Below are positions 23,887 through 32,941 of a stretch of 64,000 nt of DNA, one piece after another. The position numbers were made by a program, and so were the translations under genes. Origin of the DNA: W1P20-047 sp045118335 (GTDB lineage: Bacteria > Actinomycetota > Coriobacteriia > Coriobacteriales > Eggerthellaceae); assembly GCA_045118335.1 (NCBI GenBank), contig JBGUXY010000043.1, positions 21,873 through 85,872 on the forward strand, read 5' to 3'. Numbering within the stretch: position 1 is the stretch's first letter; each line of letters opens with the position of its first letter. The notes beneath the pieces are model-generated. The model saw only the letters and a program-made list of their open reading frames with translations. It made no database searches and was not told where the DNA came from.

Positions 23887-25440
23887 ATGACTAGAGTAAG
23901 AGGCGGTTCGCGCAGCTGGATGGCGCGTGCAATTGCCACATGCGCAGTGCTCCTCTGCGTGATGTTCGGGTTCTCTGCATGCGGGAGCGGATCTGTGTCT
24001 TCCAATGGCATCGAGGACGGAACCTACCAGGTCGATGTCACGTTGACGGGCGGTACGGGCAGGGCGGATGTCGAATCTCCCGCGACGGTCGTGGTTGAAG
24101 ACGGCTCGATGACGGCGACTGTGGTGTGGAGCAGCTCGAACTACGACCTCATGGTCGTGGATGGCCAGGAGTACCTGCCGACCACCATCAGCCCAGCGTC
24201 GACGTTCGAGATTCCCATCAGCGGTTTCGACGAGGAGATAGCAGTCCAAGCCGAGACCACCGCCATGAGCGAGCCGCATCTGATCGACTACACGCTCACG
24301 TTTGCATCTCCGTTCGGGGAAGGCGCATCTTCCGATGAAGCGGATTTGCAGGAGGCCGATGGCGATACGTCGCCGCGGGTGGAAAACTTCCACAACGCCG
24401 ATATGGGCAATGGCTGGGAGCCGACAGACAGCCTGGATTTGGCCTATGCTACCCAGTTCACCGTCGATTACTACGACGGTGGCTACAAGCTTGCCTGTTT
24501 GGGTGATGGTGGCCGTTACTTGTTCGTGCCCGAGGGGGCAGATGTGCCCGAGGGAATTGACGAGGACATCGTGGTCATCCAGCAGCCCATTTCCGATGTG
24601 TACCTGGTTGCCTCGGACAGCATGTGCCTGTTCGATGCGCTCGACTCGCTCGATGCCATTTCCGTTTCGGGCCTGAAGGCGCAAGATTGGTACGTCGAGA
24701 ACGCGGCCAAGGCGATGGAAGCAGGGGAAATCGTCTACGGCGGCAAGTACAGCACGCCCGACTACGACGTCATCTTGTCGCGTGGATGCACGCTAGCCAT
24801 CGAGTCCACCATGATCAACCATACCCCCGAGGTGAAAGACAAGCTCGAGGAACTGGGCGTGCAGGTGCTCATCGAACAGTCGAGCTACGAATCCGAGCCT
24901 CTGGGTCGTACCGAGTGGGTCAAGTTCTACGGCGCCATGCTGAACAAGGAAGACGAGGCACAGGAGCTCTTCGACGAGCAAGTACAGCAGGTCGAGGCAG
25001 TCAAAGGCCAGGACACGGGCAAGACCGTGGCGTTTTTCTACATCAACTCCAATGGAAACGCCATCACGCGGGCATCGGGCGACTACATCAGCAAGATGAT
25101 CGAGACCGCAGGCGGCTCGAATATCTTCTCCGACCTTGATTCCGGGAGCAACAACGCTTCGGTGACCTTGGAGATGGAGCGTTTCTACGCGACCGCAAAG
25201 GATGCCGACGTGATCATCTACAACGGCACTATCGATGGCGGAATCCAGTCCATCGACGACCTCGTGGCGAAAAACGAGCTATTGGCGAACTTCAAAGCCG
25301 TGCAGGAGGGCAATGTTTACTGCACCGAGCAGAACATGTACCAGCAGATGATGCAGACCGGCTATGTCATTTCCGATTTCCATACTGCTATCGCGGGTGG
25401 GGATGCCGACGAGATGACATACTTGTACAAGCTTTCGTAG
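23887..25440 (+). CDS. btuF: Lipoprotein: domain B fused to a BtuF/FepB-like substrate-binding protein
   Basis: 517-residue ABC-importer binding protein. The ATG at 23887 gives a clean lipoprotein signal (AIATCAVLLCVMFGFSAC); an in-frame ATG at 23752 overlapping the previous stop would add 45 odd Arg-rich residues, so I reject it. Residues about 40-140 are domain B (GIEDGTYQVDVTLTGGTG, WSSSNYDLMVVDGQEYLP, TFEIPISGFDEEIAVQAET), closest to the copy in the 22739 protein. About 165-517 is a type III binding fold (VVIQQPISDVYLVASDSM; TMINHTPEVKDKLEELGV; YISKMIETAGGSNIF). It feeds the BtuCD genes that follow. Ligand may be a corrinoid, another tetrapyrrole or a metal complex; the riboswitch context favours a corrinoid or cobalt compound. 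Confidence 0.85.
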   Translation: MTRVRGGSRSWMARAIATCAVLLCVMFGFSACGSGSVSSNGIEDGTYQVDVTLTGGTGRADVESPATVVVEDGSMTATVVWSSSNYDLMVVDGQEYLPTTISPASTFEIPISGFDEEIAVQAETTAMSEPHLIDYTLTFASPFGEGASSDEADLQEADGDTSPRVENFHNADMGNGWEPTDSLDLAYATQFTVDYYDGGYKLACLGDGGRYLFVPEGADVPEGIDEDIVVIQQPISDVYLVASDSMCLFDALDSLDAISVSGLKAQDWYVENAAKAMEAGEIVYGGKYSTPDYDVILSRGCTLAIESTMINHTPEVKDKLEELGVQVLIEQSSYESEPLGRTEWVKFYGAMLNKEDEAQELFDEQVQQVEAVKGQDTGKTVAFFYINSNGNAITRASGDYISKMIETAGGSNIFSDLDSGSNNASVTLEMERFYATAKDADVIIYNGTIDGGIQSIDDLVAKNELLANFKAVQEGNVYCTEQNMYQQMMQTGYVISDFHTAIAGGDADEMTYLYKLS

Positions 25441-25452
25441 AAGGCGGTGGGT

Positions 25453-26490
25453 ATGAGTGAAGTTGTCCGGCAATCGAACGTGCGGCGAGCGCGTGCGAGT
25501 GTCGTGTTCGTGTCGTTGGCCATCGGCGTGGTCGTGTTCTTCATGCTCAACCTATGCATCGGCTCGGTGGCGGTTCCCCTAGACCAGCTCCCCCAGATTC
25601 TGGGACGAAACGATCTGTCAAGTGTGGAGTCGCAGGTCATCTGGGATATCCGCCTGCCCCGAATCATCGCGGCGGTGTTTCTGGGCGGAGCGTTGGCGCT
25701 TGCGGGTTTTCTGTTGCAGACCTATTTCAACAACCCCATTGCAGGTCCTTTCATCCTTGGCATATCCTCGGGTGCAAAGCTTGTCGTGGCTATCATGATG
25801 ATCGTCGTCATCGGGTCCGCGCACACGATGAGCTCGTGGGTGCTCGTTCTCTCCGCGTTCGTGGGTTCGATGATGGCCATGGTGTTCGTGCTTCTCGTTT
25901 CGCAGCGAATTCGCTCGCGCTCGATGCTCATCGTCGCCGGCGTCATGATCGGCTATATCTGCTCGGCTGCAACCGACTTTTTGATCACGTTCGCATCTGA
26001 TCAGAACATCGTGAACCTGAAGAACTGGTCGCTCGGCAGCTTTTCGGGCATCAACTGGGGAGACATCAGCATCATCGTCATCGTGGTGACTGCGTGCGCC
26101 CTGCTGACGTTCGCGCTGTCCAAGCCCATCGGCGCATTCCAGCTTGGCGAGAGCTACGCGCAGAGCATGGGTGTGAACATCCGCCTATTCCGCGTGGCTC
26201 TGATCTTGCTTTCGAGCCTGCTTGCTGCATGCGTTACTGCTTTCGCCGGACCCATCTCGTTTGTGGGCATCGCGGTTCCGCACATGGTCAAGCGCTTTCT
26301 CGGCACATCGAAACCCATTGTGGTGGTGCCGGCGGCGTTTTTGGGAGGTGGCATCTTCTGCTTGTTCTGCGACCTTATCGCGCGCACGATGTTTGCCCCC
26401 ACCGAGCTTTCCATCTCTGCCGTGACGGCGATCTTCGGCGCACCGATTGTCATCGGCATCCTCATGCGCCGGCAGAAGACGAGGGGGTGA
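25453..26490 (+). CDS. btuC: FecCD/BtuC-family ABC importer permease
   Basis: 345-residue permease with about ten membrane segments, of the iron-siderophore/cobalamin uptake family. Family segments seen: IWDIRLPRIIAAVFLGGALALAG near residue 62, QTYFNNPIAGPFILGISSGA, LGSFSGINWGD and FAGPISFVGIAVPHMVKRFLG (the C-terminal ATPase-contact region). ATG at 25453 preceded by AAGGCGG; a GTG at 25447 is possible. It pairs with the upstream BtuF-like lipoprotein and the downstream ATPase. The family does not separate cobalamin from heme or siderophore by sequence alone. Confidence 0.9.
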   Translation: MSEVVRQSNVRRARASVVFVSLAIGVVVFFMLNLCIGSVAVPLDQLPQILGRNDLSSVESQVIWDIRLPRIIAAVFLGGALALAGFLLQTYFNNPIAGPFILGISSGAKLVVAIMMIVVIGSAHTMSSWVLVLSAFVGSMMAMVFVLLVSQRIRSRSMLIVAGVMIGYICSAATDFLITFASDQNIVNLKNWSLGSFSGINWGDISIIVIVVTACALLTFALSKPIGAFQLGESYAQSMGVNIRLFRVALILLSSLLAACVTAFAGPISFVGIAVPHMVKRFLGTSKPIVVVPAAFLGGGIFCLFCDLIARTMFAPTELSISAVTAIFGAPIVIGILMRRQKTRG

Positions 26491-26494
26491 GACC

Positions 26495-27286
26495 ATGCAC
26501 GACGTTTTGGATGGCAGCTGCCTGAGCACGCGCGAACTCGTCGTCGGATACGACGGCAAGCCGCTGATCAACGACGTGAACATCGATGTGGCGCCCGGCG
26601 AGATCGTGACCCTCATCGGGCCGAACGGAGCGGGTAAGTCCACGATTTTGAAGAGTATCGCGGGATACCTGGTACCCCTGGGTGGCGCGATCTACATTTC
26701 CGGCAAGCCGGTTAGCGAGCTTTCGGCGCGTGACCTGGCGCTCGAGCTTTCGGTGATGCTCACCGAGCGCCTGAGTACCGAGCTGCTCACGTGCGCCGAC
26801 ATCGTCGAAACGGGCAGGTATCCCTATACGGGCAGGCTGGGCATTCTTTCCGACGAGGACCGTGCCATCGTGCAGGAATCGATGGAGATGGTGCACGTGT
26901 GGGATCTGCGCGACCGCGACTTCATGCAGATCAGCGACGGCCAGCGTCAGCGCATCCTGCTCGCACGTGCCATCTGCCAGCGACCACGCATCATGATGCT
27001 CGACGAGCCTACCAACTACCTGGATATCCACTACCAGATCGAGCTGCTCAACGTGTTGCGGAAGCTGGTATCCAAAGGTGACGTGGGCGTTATCATGTCG
27101 TTGCATGAACTACCCTTGGCGTGCAAGGTGTCGACCCGCATCATCTGCGTGAAGGGCGACCGCATCCAAGCGCAGGGGACACCCGAGGAAATCTTCACCC
27201 CGTTAGTAATAAATGACCTATATGACCTGGCGCCGGGCACATACGACCCGATTTCGGGCAATATCGTCATCGACACATACGAATAG
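26495..27286 (+). CDS. btuD: BtuD/FepC-family ABC importer ATPase
   Basis: 263 residues. Walker A GPNGAGKSTI, signature QISDGQRQRILLARA (ISDGQ in place of LSGGQ; the SDGQ variant is common in FepC-like ATPases), Walker B RIMMLDEPTNYLD, and switch His in SLHELPLA. ATG 4 bases after the permease stop. Only 21 bases separate it from cbiL, so the uptake system and the biosynthetic genes look like one transcript. Completes a BtuFCD-type importer. Confidence 0.9.
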   Translation: MHDVLDGSCLSTRELVVGYDGKPLINDVNIDVAPGEIVTLIGPNGAGKSTILKSIAGYLVPLGGAIYISGKPVSELSARDLALELSVMLTERLSTELLTCADIVETGRYPYTGRLGILSDEDRAIVQESMEMVHVWDLRDRDFMQISDGQRQRILLARAICQRPRIMMLDEPTNYLDIHYQIELLNVLRKLVSKGDVGVIMSLHELPLACKVSTRIICVKGDRIQAQGTPEEIFTPLVINDLYDLAPGTYDPISGNIVIDTYE

Positions 27287-27307
27287 CATTCACGATAGGA
27301 GAAGGCA

Positions 27308-27994
27308 ATGGCAAAGGGCAAGTTATATGGAGTGAGCGTAGGCCCGGGCGATCCGGAGCTGCTGACGCTCAAGGCGATACGGGCAATCGAGGAGGCGGAT
27401 GTGGTCGCCGTGCCCAACATCGGTCATAAGCGCCAGACGGCTTACGCTATCTGCGAGGAATACCTGCAGGGCAAGGAGCTGCTGGATTGCCAGACACCCA
27501 TGACGAAGGACCGCACAGTAGTCCTTGCGGCGTACGACAAGATTGCCGACGACCTGTGCGAGCAGCTGGATGCGGGCAAGCGTGTTGCGTACCTGTGCCT
27601 TGGCGACATCGGCGTGTATTCGACCTACATCTACGTTCACGACATCGTGCGGGAGCGCGGCTACGAGGCCGAGATCATTCCCGGCGTCACGTCGTTTTCC
27701 GCCGTCGCAGCGAAACTGGGAACAGCTTTGTGCGAAGGCCCCGAGCGCCTGTTGGTGGCCCCGGTCATGGCGTCGGATGTGGACGATATCCTCGATGTGT
27801 CCGCCAACAAGGTGTTCATGAAAAGCGGGCGTGCCATTGGAGAGCTTCGCGACAAGCTGGCGGAGCGTGGCCAGCTCGACAACGCGTCCATGGTAGCCAA
27901 TTGCGGACTGCCCGACGAAAAGGTGTTCGAGCATTTCGCCGACATCGAAGACGACACCGACTACTTTTCGGTCGTCATCGTGAAGGAAGGTTAG
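27308..27994 (+). CDS. cbiL: Cobalt-precorrin-2 C20-methyltransferase CbiL
   Basis: SAM-dependent C20 methylation of cobalt-factor II, an early step of the anaerobic cobalamin pathway. 228 residues, normal. Tetrapyrrole-methylase motifs: GVSVGPGDPELLTLKAIRAI at the N-terminus, YLCLGDIGVYSTYIYVHDIV, and IIPGVTSFSAVAAKLG. AGGAGAAGGCA lies before the ATG. In the following gap (27995-28091) two perfect palindromes, TGTAATTACA (28041-28050) and GCATGCGCATGC (28054-28065), precede the next ribosome binding site; they may be an operator, but nothing else supports that. Confidence 0.93.
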   Translation: MAKGKLYGVSVGPGDPELLTLKAIRAIEEADVVAVPNIGHKRQTAYAICEEYLQGKELLDCQTPMTKDRTVVLAAYDKIADDLCEQLDAGKRVAYLCLGDIGVYSTYIYVHDIVRERGYEAEIIPGVTSFSAVAAKLGTALCEGPERLLVAPVMASDVDDILDVSANKVFMKSGRAIGELRDKLAERGQLDNASMVANCGLPDEKVFEHFADIEDDTDYFSVVIVKEG

Positions 27995-28091
27995 GCTGTC
28001 GGCTCGTTCGAGAATGTTCGGTTGGCGGCATGGCATGGGCTGTAATTACATTTGCATGCGCATGCGATGAGTGAAACCTGCAGGAGGAAAG

Positions 28092-28877
28092 ATGACGACG
28101 AAAGCCCTTTTATGCGTGAGCTTCGGTACGTCGGTGGCATCCACGAGGGAAAAGACGCTGGATGTGATAGAAGCAGATTTGCAGCAGCGGTTCCCCGACC
28201 GTGCGTTTTACCGAGCTTGGACGAGTGGCGTCATCGCGAAGAAGGTGCGTGCGCAGGGGGTCGTGCGCGAAACGCTCGACGAGGCGTTCGGGCGCATGTC
28301 TGCCGATGGGGTGGATGACGTGCTGGTTGCCGTGACGTGTTTGATGCACGGGGGCGAGATGTGCAAAACCGAAGCCGCCCTGAGCGGGTGGTTGGAGCAA
28401 GACCCTGCCCGCAGCGCTCGCATGGCAACAGCCTTGCTGGAAACCCCTGCAGACTGCCAGATCATGGCTGACGCCGTGATGGGGGAGTTTGCCGACATGC
28501 CCTCGGAAGATGCCCTACTGCTGATGGGGCATGGGTCGTCTAGCGGGCCGAACGAGGTGTACAACCTGATACAGGATGCCCTGCAGCAGATGCGGCCGCT
28601 GTGCTTCGTTTCAACGGTGGAAGGCGTGCCTGCTTTCGAAGACACGCTCGAGCAGGTGGTTGCCAGCGGTGCCCGGTGCGTGCATGTGGCACCGCTCATG
28701 GTGGTTGCAGGCGAGCACGCTCTTGCCGACATGGCAGGAGAAGGAGACGGTTCCTGGGTGAACAGGTTGCGCTCCCGTGGCATGCGGGCAAAGGCCGTGT
28801 TGCGTGGCTTGGGGGAATACGAGAGCGTGCGCAACATCATATGCCAGCATGCGCGGGATGCCCGTCCGTGCAGGTAG
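28092..28877 (+). CDS. cbiK: Cytosolic sirohydrochlorin cobaltochelatase CbiK
   Basis: Inserts Co(II) into sirohydrochlorin (factor II), the committing step of the early-cobalt route. 261 residues with no signal peptide, start ATG after AGGAGGAAAG. Catalytic/metal residues H147 (LLMGHGSS), E177 (STVEGVPAF) and H209 (VAGEHALADMAG) have spacings of 30 and 62 residues, the same as His145/Glu175/His207 of Salmonella CbiK. The usual THIxxGEE motif reads TCLMHGGEM. This is the pathway enzyme; the exported paralogue at 18.7 kb has a different spacing. Confidence 0.92.
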   Translation: MTTKALLCVSFGTSVASTREKTLDVIEADLQQRFPDRAFYRAWTSGVIAKKVRAQGVVRETLDEAFGRMSADGVDDVLVAVTCLMHGGEMCKTEAALSGWLEQDPARSARMATALLETPADCQIMADAVMGEFADMPSEDALLLMGHGSSSGPNEVYNLIQDALQQMRPLCFVSTVEGVPAFEDTLEQVVASGARCVHVAPLMVVAGEHALADMAGEGDGSWVNRLRSRGMRAKAVLRGLGEYESVRNIICQHARDARPCR

Positions 28878-28923
28878 CAATTGCGGCATAGCAGGAAGCG
28901 AAGAGGAAGATGGAATCGCCATC

Positions 28924-30468
28924 ATGAGCGAATCGATTGTGCAAGACCACTACATATGCATGATAGGAACCGACCACACGCTGGCATCGGTAGATGCTCG
29001 TTCGGCTTTTGCCCTCACGGCGGAAGAGCGCGATGCGATACTGCCCCTGCTCAAGGTGCGGCTGGATGCGTCTGGGGTTGTGTTGCTTGCAACCTGCAAC
29101 CGAACCGAACTCTGGGCGAGCTTCGATTCCGATAAGGTGCCCCAGCGCAGCTTTACCAGAGAAGACGGTCCAGCGGCAGACGATCCTTTGATGCGTGCGC
29201 TTGCGGCAGCATACAACGTGGATCCAGCGCAGTACGCACCGTGTTTCGCCAGCAGGGTGGGAGAAGACGCCGTAAGCCACCTGTTCCACGTCGCCTGCGG
29301 CCTGCGCTCGGCAATTGTGGCCGAAGACCAGGTGGTTTCGCAGGTGAAGCAGGCCATCGCCACCGCGCGCGATGCAAACGTCGCCGACAGTTACCTCGAG
29401 GTGCTGTTCCGCCAGGCCGTCACCACGGCCAAGAAGGTGAAGACGAGCGTTCGGTTCACCCGCGTCTATGCCACGGCAGTGGAACAGGCGGTTGCCTTGC
29501 TGGATGCTCCTGGCAACGATATGTCCGAATGCCGTTGCATGGTTATCGGCAATGGAGAATACGGACGGCTGGCCGCTTCCACGCTGGTGGAACGAGGGGC
29601 GGATGTCTTGGTCACCGTACGCCAGTACACCCACGGTGCCGTCAAGGTTCCGCGCGGTTGCCTTGGCGTTCCCTACGATCGAAGATACGAGTACTTGCGC
29701 GATTGCGATGTGGTCATGAGCGCAACGACCAGCCCGCATTTCACGCTCGAACGCGATCTGGTCGAAGGCGCCATCGATCCGGGAAAGCATCTTTCCCTGT
29801 TCGATTTGGCCATACCGCGCGATATCGATCCGCAGATCGCGGAGTTGGATGGCTGCGAGGTATATGACATCGATCGTTTCGGTACCGGCATGGGAGAAAA
29901 AAACGATCGAGCCCTCGCTCAAGCGCGCGAGGTCATCGGCGAAGGCGTGACCGAGTTCTGGGACTGGGTGCGTCGGCGACAAGTTGCCGCCCATGCGAAG
30001 CCCCCGTCGGCAGCGTTCTTCCCCCTGTTTGTTGATTTGAGCGATTACCATGTAGTGTTCGTGGGCGGCGGTACCATAGCCATGCGCCGCATCCGCACGC
30101 TGCTGCCGTTCGTGGACAACATCGTGGTGTATGCGCCCGATTTTTCCCCCGAGCTCGACCGGTTCGCGATGGACGGTGCTATTGAGCTGGTGCGCAAGCC
30201 CTATGACCCATCCGTTCTCGACGGGGCTCATATCGTGCTCGCATGCACGAACGATCCGGAGTTGAACAACGAGATTTACGACGAGTGCAAAAAGCGTGGC
30301 ATCCTAGTGAACGTATGCAGCGACCGATTCAAATGCGACTTCCATTTTCCCAGTGTGGTGTCGTACGGTAACGTGGTGGTGGGTGTGAACGCGGGAGGCA
30401 AGGACCATCGTCGCGTGAAGCAAACCCGCGCTCGTATCCAGGAGCTGTTGGAAGAGGAGGACATCTAG
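28924..30468 (+). CDS. hemA: HemA-SirC fusion: glutamyl-tRNA reductase plus precorrin-2 dehydrogenase
   Basis: 514 residues from the ATG at 28924. Residues 1-360 are glutamyl-tRNA reductase (LLATCNRTELWASF with the catalytic Cys, EDQVVSQVKQA, VIGNGEYGRLAASTL NADPH-binding region, FDLAIPRDIDP), making glutamate-1-semialdehyde, the first committed step to tetrapyrroles. Residues about 362-514 are a Met8/CysG-N-type NAD-dependent dehydrogenase (YHVVFVGGGTIAMRRIRTLLP, IVLACTNDPELNNEI, CSDRFKCDFHFPSVV), converting precorrin-2 to sirohydrochlorin. The fusion puts the first and sixth steps of corrin ring formation on one chain. A longer upstream frame has no ribosome binding site. hemC follows after 1 base. 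Confidence 0.92.
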   Translation: MSESIVQDHYICMIGTDHTLASVDARSAFALTAEERDAILPLLKVRLDASGVVLLATCNRTELWASFDSDKVPQRSFTREDGPAADDPLMRALAAAYNVDPAQYAPCFASRVGEDAVSHLFHVACGLRSAIVAEDQVVSQVKQAIATARDANVADSYLEVLFRQAVTTAKKVKTSVRFTRVYATAVEQAVALLDAPGNDMSECRCMVIGNGEYGRLAASTLVERGADVLVTVRQYTHGAVKVPRGCLGVPYDRRYEYLRDCDVVMSATTSPHFTLERDLVEGAIDPGKHLSLFDLAIPRDIDPQIAELDGCEVYDIDRFGTGMGEKNDRALAQAREVIGEGVTEFWDWVRRRQVAAHAKPPSAAFFPLFVDLSDYHVVFVGGGTIAMRRIRTLLPFVDNIVVYAPDFSPELDRFAMDGAIELVRKPYDPSVLDGAHIVLACTNDPELNNEIYDECKKRGILVNVCSDRFKCDFHFPSVVSYGNVVVGVNAGGKDHRRVKQTRARIQELLEEEDI

Positions 30469-30469
30469 C

Positions 30470-31357
30470 ATGAAGATCGTCATCGGCAGCCGGGAAAGCA
30501 AGCTTGCCGTCGTGCAGAGCGAGATGGTGATGGACTTCCTGCGACAGGCGCATCCCGCTTGCGATGTGAGCCTGGAGACGTTCAAGACCACAGGCGACAA
30601 GATCTTGGACAGGCGGCTTGACCAGATCGGGGGCAAGGGCCTGTTCGTGAAGGAGCTCGATGCCGCCTTGCGCGATGGCAGGTGCGACTACACGGTTCAC
30701 AGCAGCAAGGACCTTCCCTCCGACATCGCAGACGACCTGCCCCTGGTGTGCTTTTCCACCCGCGAAGACCCGCGTGATGTGCTCGTCTTCCCCGAGGGTG
30801 CAGACGAGCCTGACTTCAGCCGTCCTATCGGCACGTCTTCGCGCAGGCGCGAGGTGCAGCTTGCGGCACTCTATCCCCAGGCCACGTTCGAAAGCGTGCG
30901 CGGCAATCTTCAGACGCGCCTGCGCAAGCTTGACGAGGGGAACTATGGGGCATTGGTGCTGGCTGCGGCCGGCATGAAGCGAATGGGCCTGGAGGAGCGC
31001 ATCGGTCGCTACCTTTCGGTTGACGAGGTGATTCCCTCTGCCGGGCAGGGGGTGTTGGCCGTGCAGGGTCGCGCCGATGCCGACGCGCGCCTGTTTAAGG
31101 GCTTTGCCGATGCGGACGCCCGGGTGGCCGTGATGGCCGAGCGTGCGTTCGTCGCGCGGCTGGAGGGCGGCTGCACATCACCCATAGGCGCACATGCGCA
31201 GGTAGCGGATGGGAACATCGTGTTCCGCGGTATGTATTACGACGAAGAGCGCAAGCAGGCTTTCCGGGGCAAGGTAAGCGGTTCTTCCGAAGAAGCCATC
31301 GCCCTGGTGTGCGAGCTGGCAGATCGTCTGCGTGTCGGCGAAGGAGAAACGCTATGA
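30470..31357 (+). CDS. hemC: Hydroxymethylbilane synthase HemC
   Basis: Porphobilinogen deaminase, joins four porphobilinogen units into hydroxymethylbilane. 295 residues. Family motifs: IGSRESKLAVVQSEMV, GGKGLFVKELDAAL, VHSSKDLPSDI, and RRREVQLAAL. The dipyrromethane cofactor Cys is C235 in EGGCTSPIGAHAQV. The stop overlaps the cobA-hemD ATG by 4 bases. hemB, needed to make its substrate, is not in the window. Confidence 0.95.
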   Translation: MKIVIGSRESKLAVVQSEMVMDFLRQAHPACDVSLETFKTTGDKILDRRLDQIGGKGLFVKELDAALRDGRCDYTVHSSKDLPSDIADDLPLVCFSTREDPRDVLVFPEGADEPDFSRPIGTSSRRREVQLAALYPQATFESVRGNLQTRLRKLDEGNYGALVLAAAGMKRMGLEERIGRYLSVDEVIPSAGQGVLAVQGRADADARLFKGFADADARVAVMAERAFVARLEGGCTSPIGAHAQVADGNIVFRGMYYDEERKQAFRGKVSGSSEEAIALVCELADRLRVGEGETL

Positions 31358-32877
31358 GCAACGATTCATGCACGGGAAAGGTATGGCTGGTGGGCGCAGG
31401 CCCCGGTGACGCTGGGCTGTTCACCCGCAAGGGCTTCGAGGTTCTGCAGGACGCTGACGTGGTGGTGTACGACAGCCTGGTGGGCGATGGTGTGATGACG
31501 CTGGTCCCGAAGGATGCTCGTACCATCGATGTTGGCAAGCGCGCAGACAACCACACCATGCCCCAGTGGCGTATCAGCGAAGTGCTGCTCGAAGAGGCGC
31601 AGGCGGGCAACAAAGTGGTTCGGTTGAAGGGTGGCGACCCCTTCGTGTTCGGGCGCGGTGGCGAAGAACTCGAGCTGTTGAGCGAGCATGGCGTTCCATT
31701 CGAGGTGGTGCCGGGCATCACATCGGCCGTGGCGGTTCCCGCGTACAATGGCATTCCGGTCACGCATCGTGACTTCGCATCGTCGTTGCACATCATCACG
31801 GGCCACAAGCGCGAGGGTGCCGATTACGACATCGACTTCGATGCGCTCGTGCGCACCAAGGGAACGCTCGTGTTTCTGATGGGTGTGCGGTCGCTTCCTC
31901 ACATCATGGCAGGACTGCTGGATGCGGGAATGGACCCGGCGATGCCGGCTGCCGTGCTTCAGGAAGGAACCACGGCAGGCCAGCGACGCGTGGTGGCCAC
32001 AGTAGGGACTCTGCACGACGAAGCGGTGAAGGCGAACATACAGGCGCCTGCCATCATCGTGGTCGGCGGCGTATGCGCTTTGGCGAATCAGTTCGCCTGG
32101 CGAGAGAGCATGCCGTTACAAGGCTGCAAGGTGCTGGTCACGCGACCGGCAGAGCTCGTTTCCACGATGTCTGCCCGTTTGCGCGTGCTCGGTGCCGAGG
32201 TGCTGGATGTTCCCGCCATCGCCACCGTGCCCCGCAGCGACTGCGATGAGATCGCGGCAATGATGAGTAACCTGGGCTCCTACGATTGGATCGTGTTCAC
32301 CAGCCCCTCCGGTGTGAGCATCTTCTTCGACGGCTTGCTGGATGCAGGCGTGGACGTGCGGGTCATGGCTGGTGCCCGCTTCGCTGCTCTTGGAGCTGGC
32401 ACGGCGCGCGAACTGCGCAGACATGGCATCATAGCCGATTTGGTTCCCGAGGGCGCCACAGGCGAAGCTTTGGGAGCGGCGCTTGCACAGCAAGCGCAGC
32501 CAGGGTCGAGGATCTTGATTCCGCGTGCAGCTATCGGAAACCGCGAACTGGTGGATGCCCTTGCCGCATGCCATGTGGACGATGTGGCAACCTACGATAC
32601 CGTGTCCTTGAGCCAGAGCCTGATTGACGTTGCAGCCCAATTTGACCGTGACTCCATATTCTGCGTGGCCTTTACCAGCTCATCAGGTGTGCGCGCCTTC
32701 GCGGATGCATACCACAACGTGGATCTGACGAAGGTCCGCGCTGCCTGTATCGGCGAAAAGACGCGTGCAACCGCCGAGGAAGCGGGCATGCGCACCTGGA
32801 CGGCGAAGGCAGCCACCATGGATGCCCTTGCCGACCTGATCGTGGAAATGTTCGCCGGCGAGAAATGCGCCAAATGA
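31354..32877 (+). CDS. cobA: CobA-HemD fusion: uroporphyrinogen-III C-methyltransferase plus uroporphyrinogen-III synthase
   Basis: 507 residues. 1-250 is SUMT/CobA (VWLVGAGPGDAGLFTRKG, VVRLKGGDPFVFGRGGEE, VVPGITSAVAVPAYNGIPVTH split over the family motifs), methylating uroporphyrinogen III at C2 and C7 to precorrin-2. About 255-507 is uroporphyrinogen-III synthase (VLVTRPAELVSTMSARL, WIVFTSPSGVSIFF, FTSSSGVRAFADAYH). This fusion is common in Gram-positive anaerobes and channels hydroxymethylbilane straight to precorrin-2. ATGA overlap with hemC. The following 64 bases before cbiD contain no gene. Confidence 0.94.
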   Translation: MSNDSCTGKVWLVGAGPGDAGLFTRKGFEVLQDADVVVYDSLVGDGVMTLVPKDARTIDVGKRADNHTMPQWRISEVLLEEAQAGNKVVRLKGGDPFVFGRGGEELELLSEHGVPFEVVPGITSAVAVPAYNGIPVTHRDFASSLHIITGHKREGADYDIDFDALVRTKGTLVFLMGVRSLPHIMAGLLDAGMDPAMPAAVLQEGTTAGQRRVVATVGTLHDEAVKANIQAPAIIVVGGVCALANQFAWRESMPLQGCKVLVTRPAELVSTMSARLRVLGAEVLDVPAIATVPRSDCDEIAAMMSNLGSYDWIVFTSPSGVSIFFDGLLDAGVDVRVMAGARFAALGAGTARELRRHGIIADLVPEGATGEALGAALAQQAQPGSRILIPRAAIGNRELVDALAACHVDDVATYDTVSLSQSLIDVAAQFDRDSIFCVAFTSSSGVRAFADAYHNVDLTKVRAACIGEKTRATAEEAGMRTWTAKAATMDALADLIVEMFAGEKCAK

Positions 32878-32941
32878 CCCGCCTCCTTGGCGCGCTGGGC
32901 AACTGACTCTTTCGGACAGCTGGCTGTCGAGAAAGCAAGGC

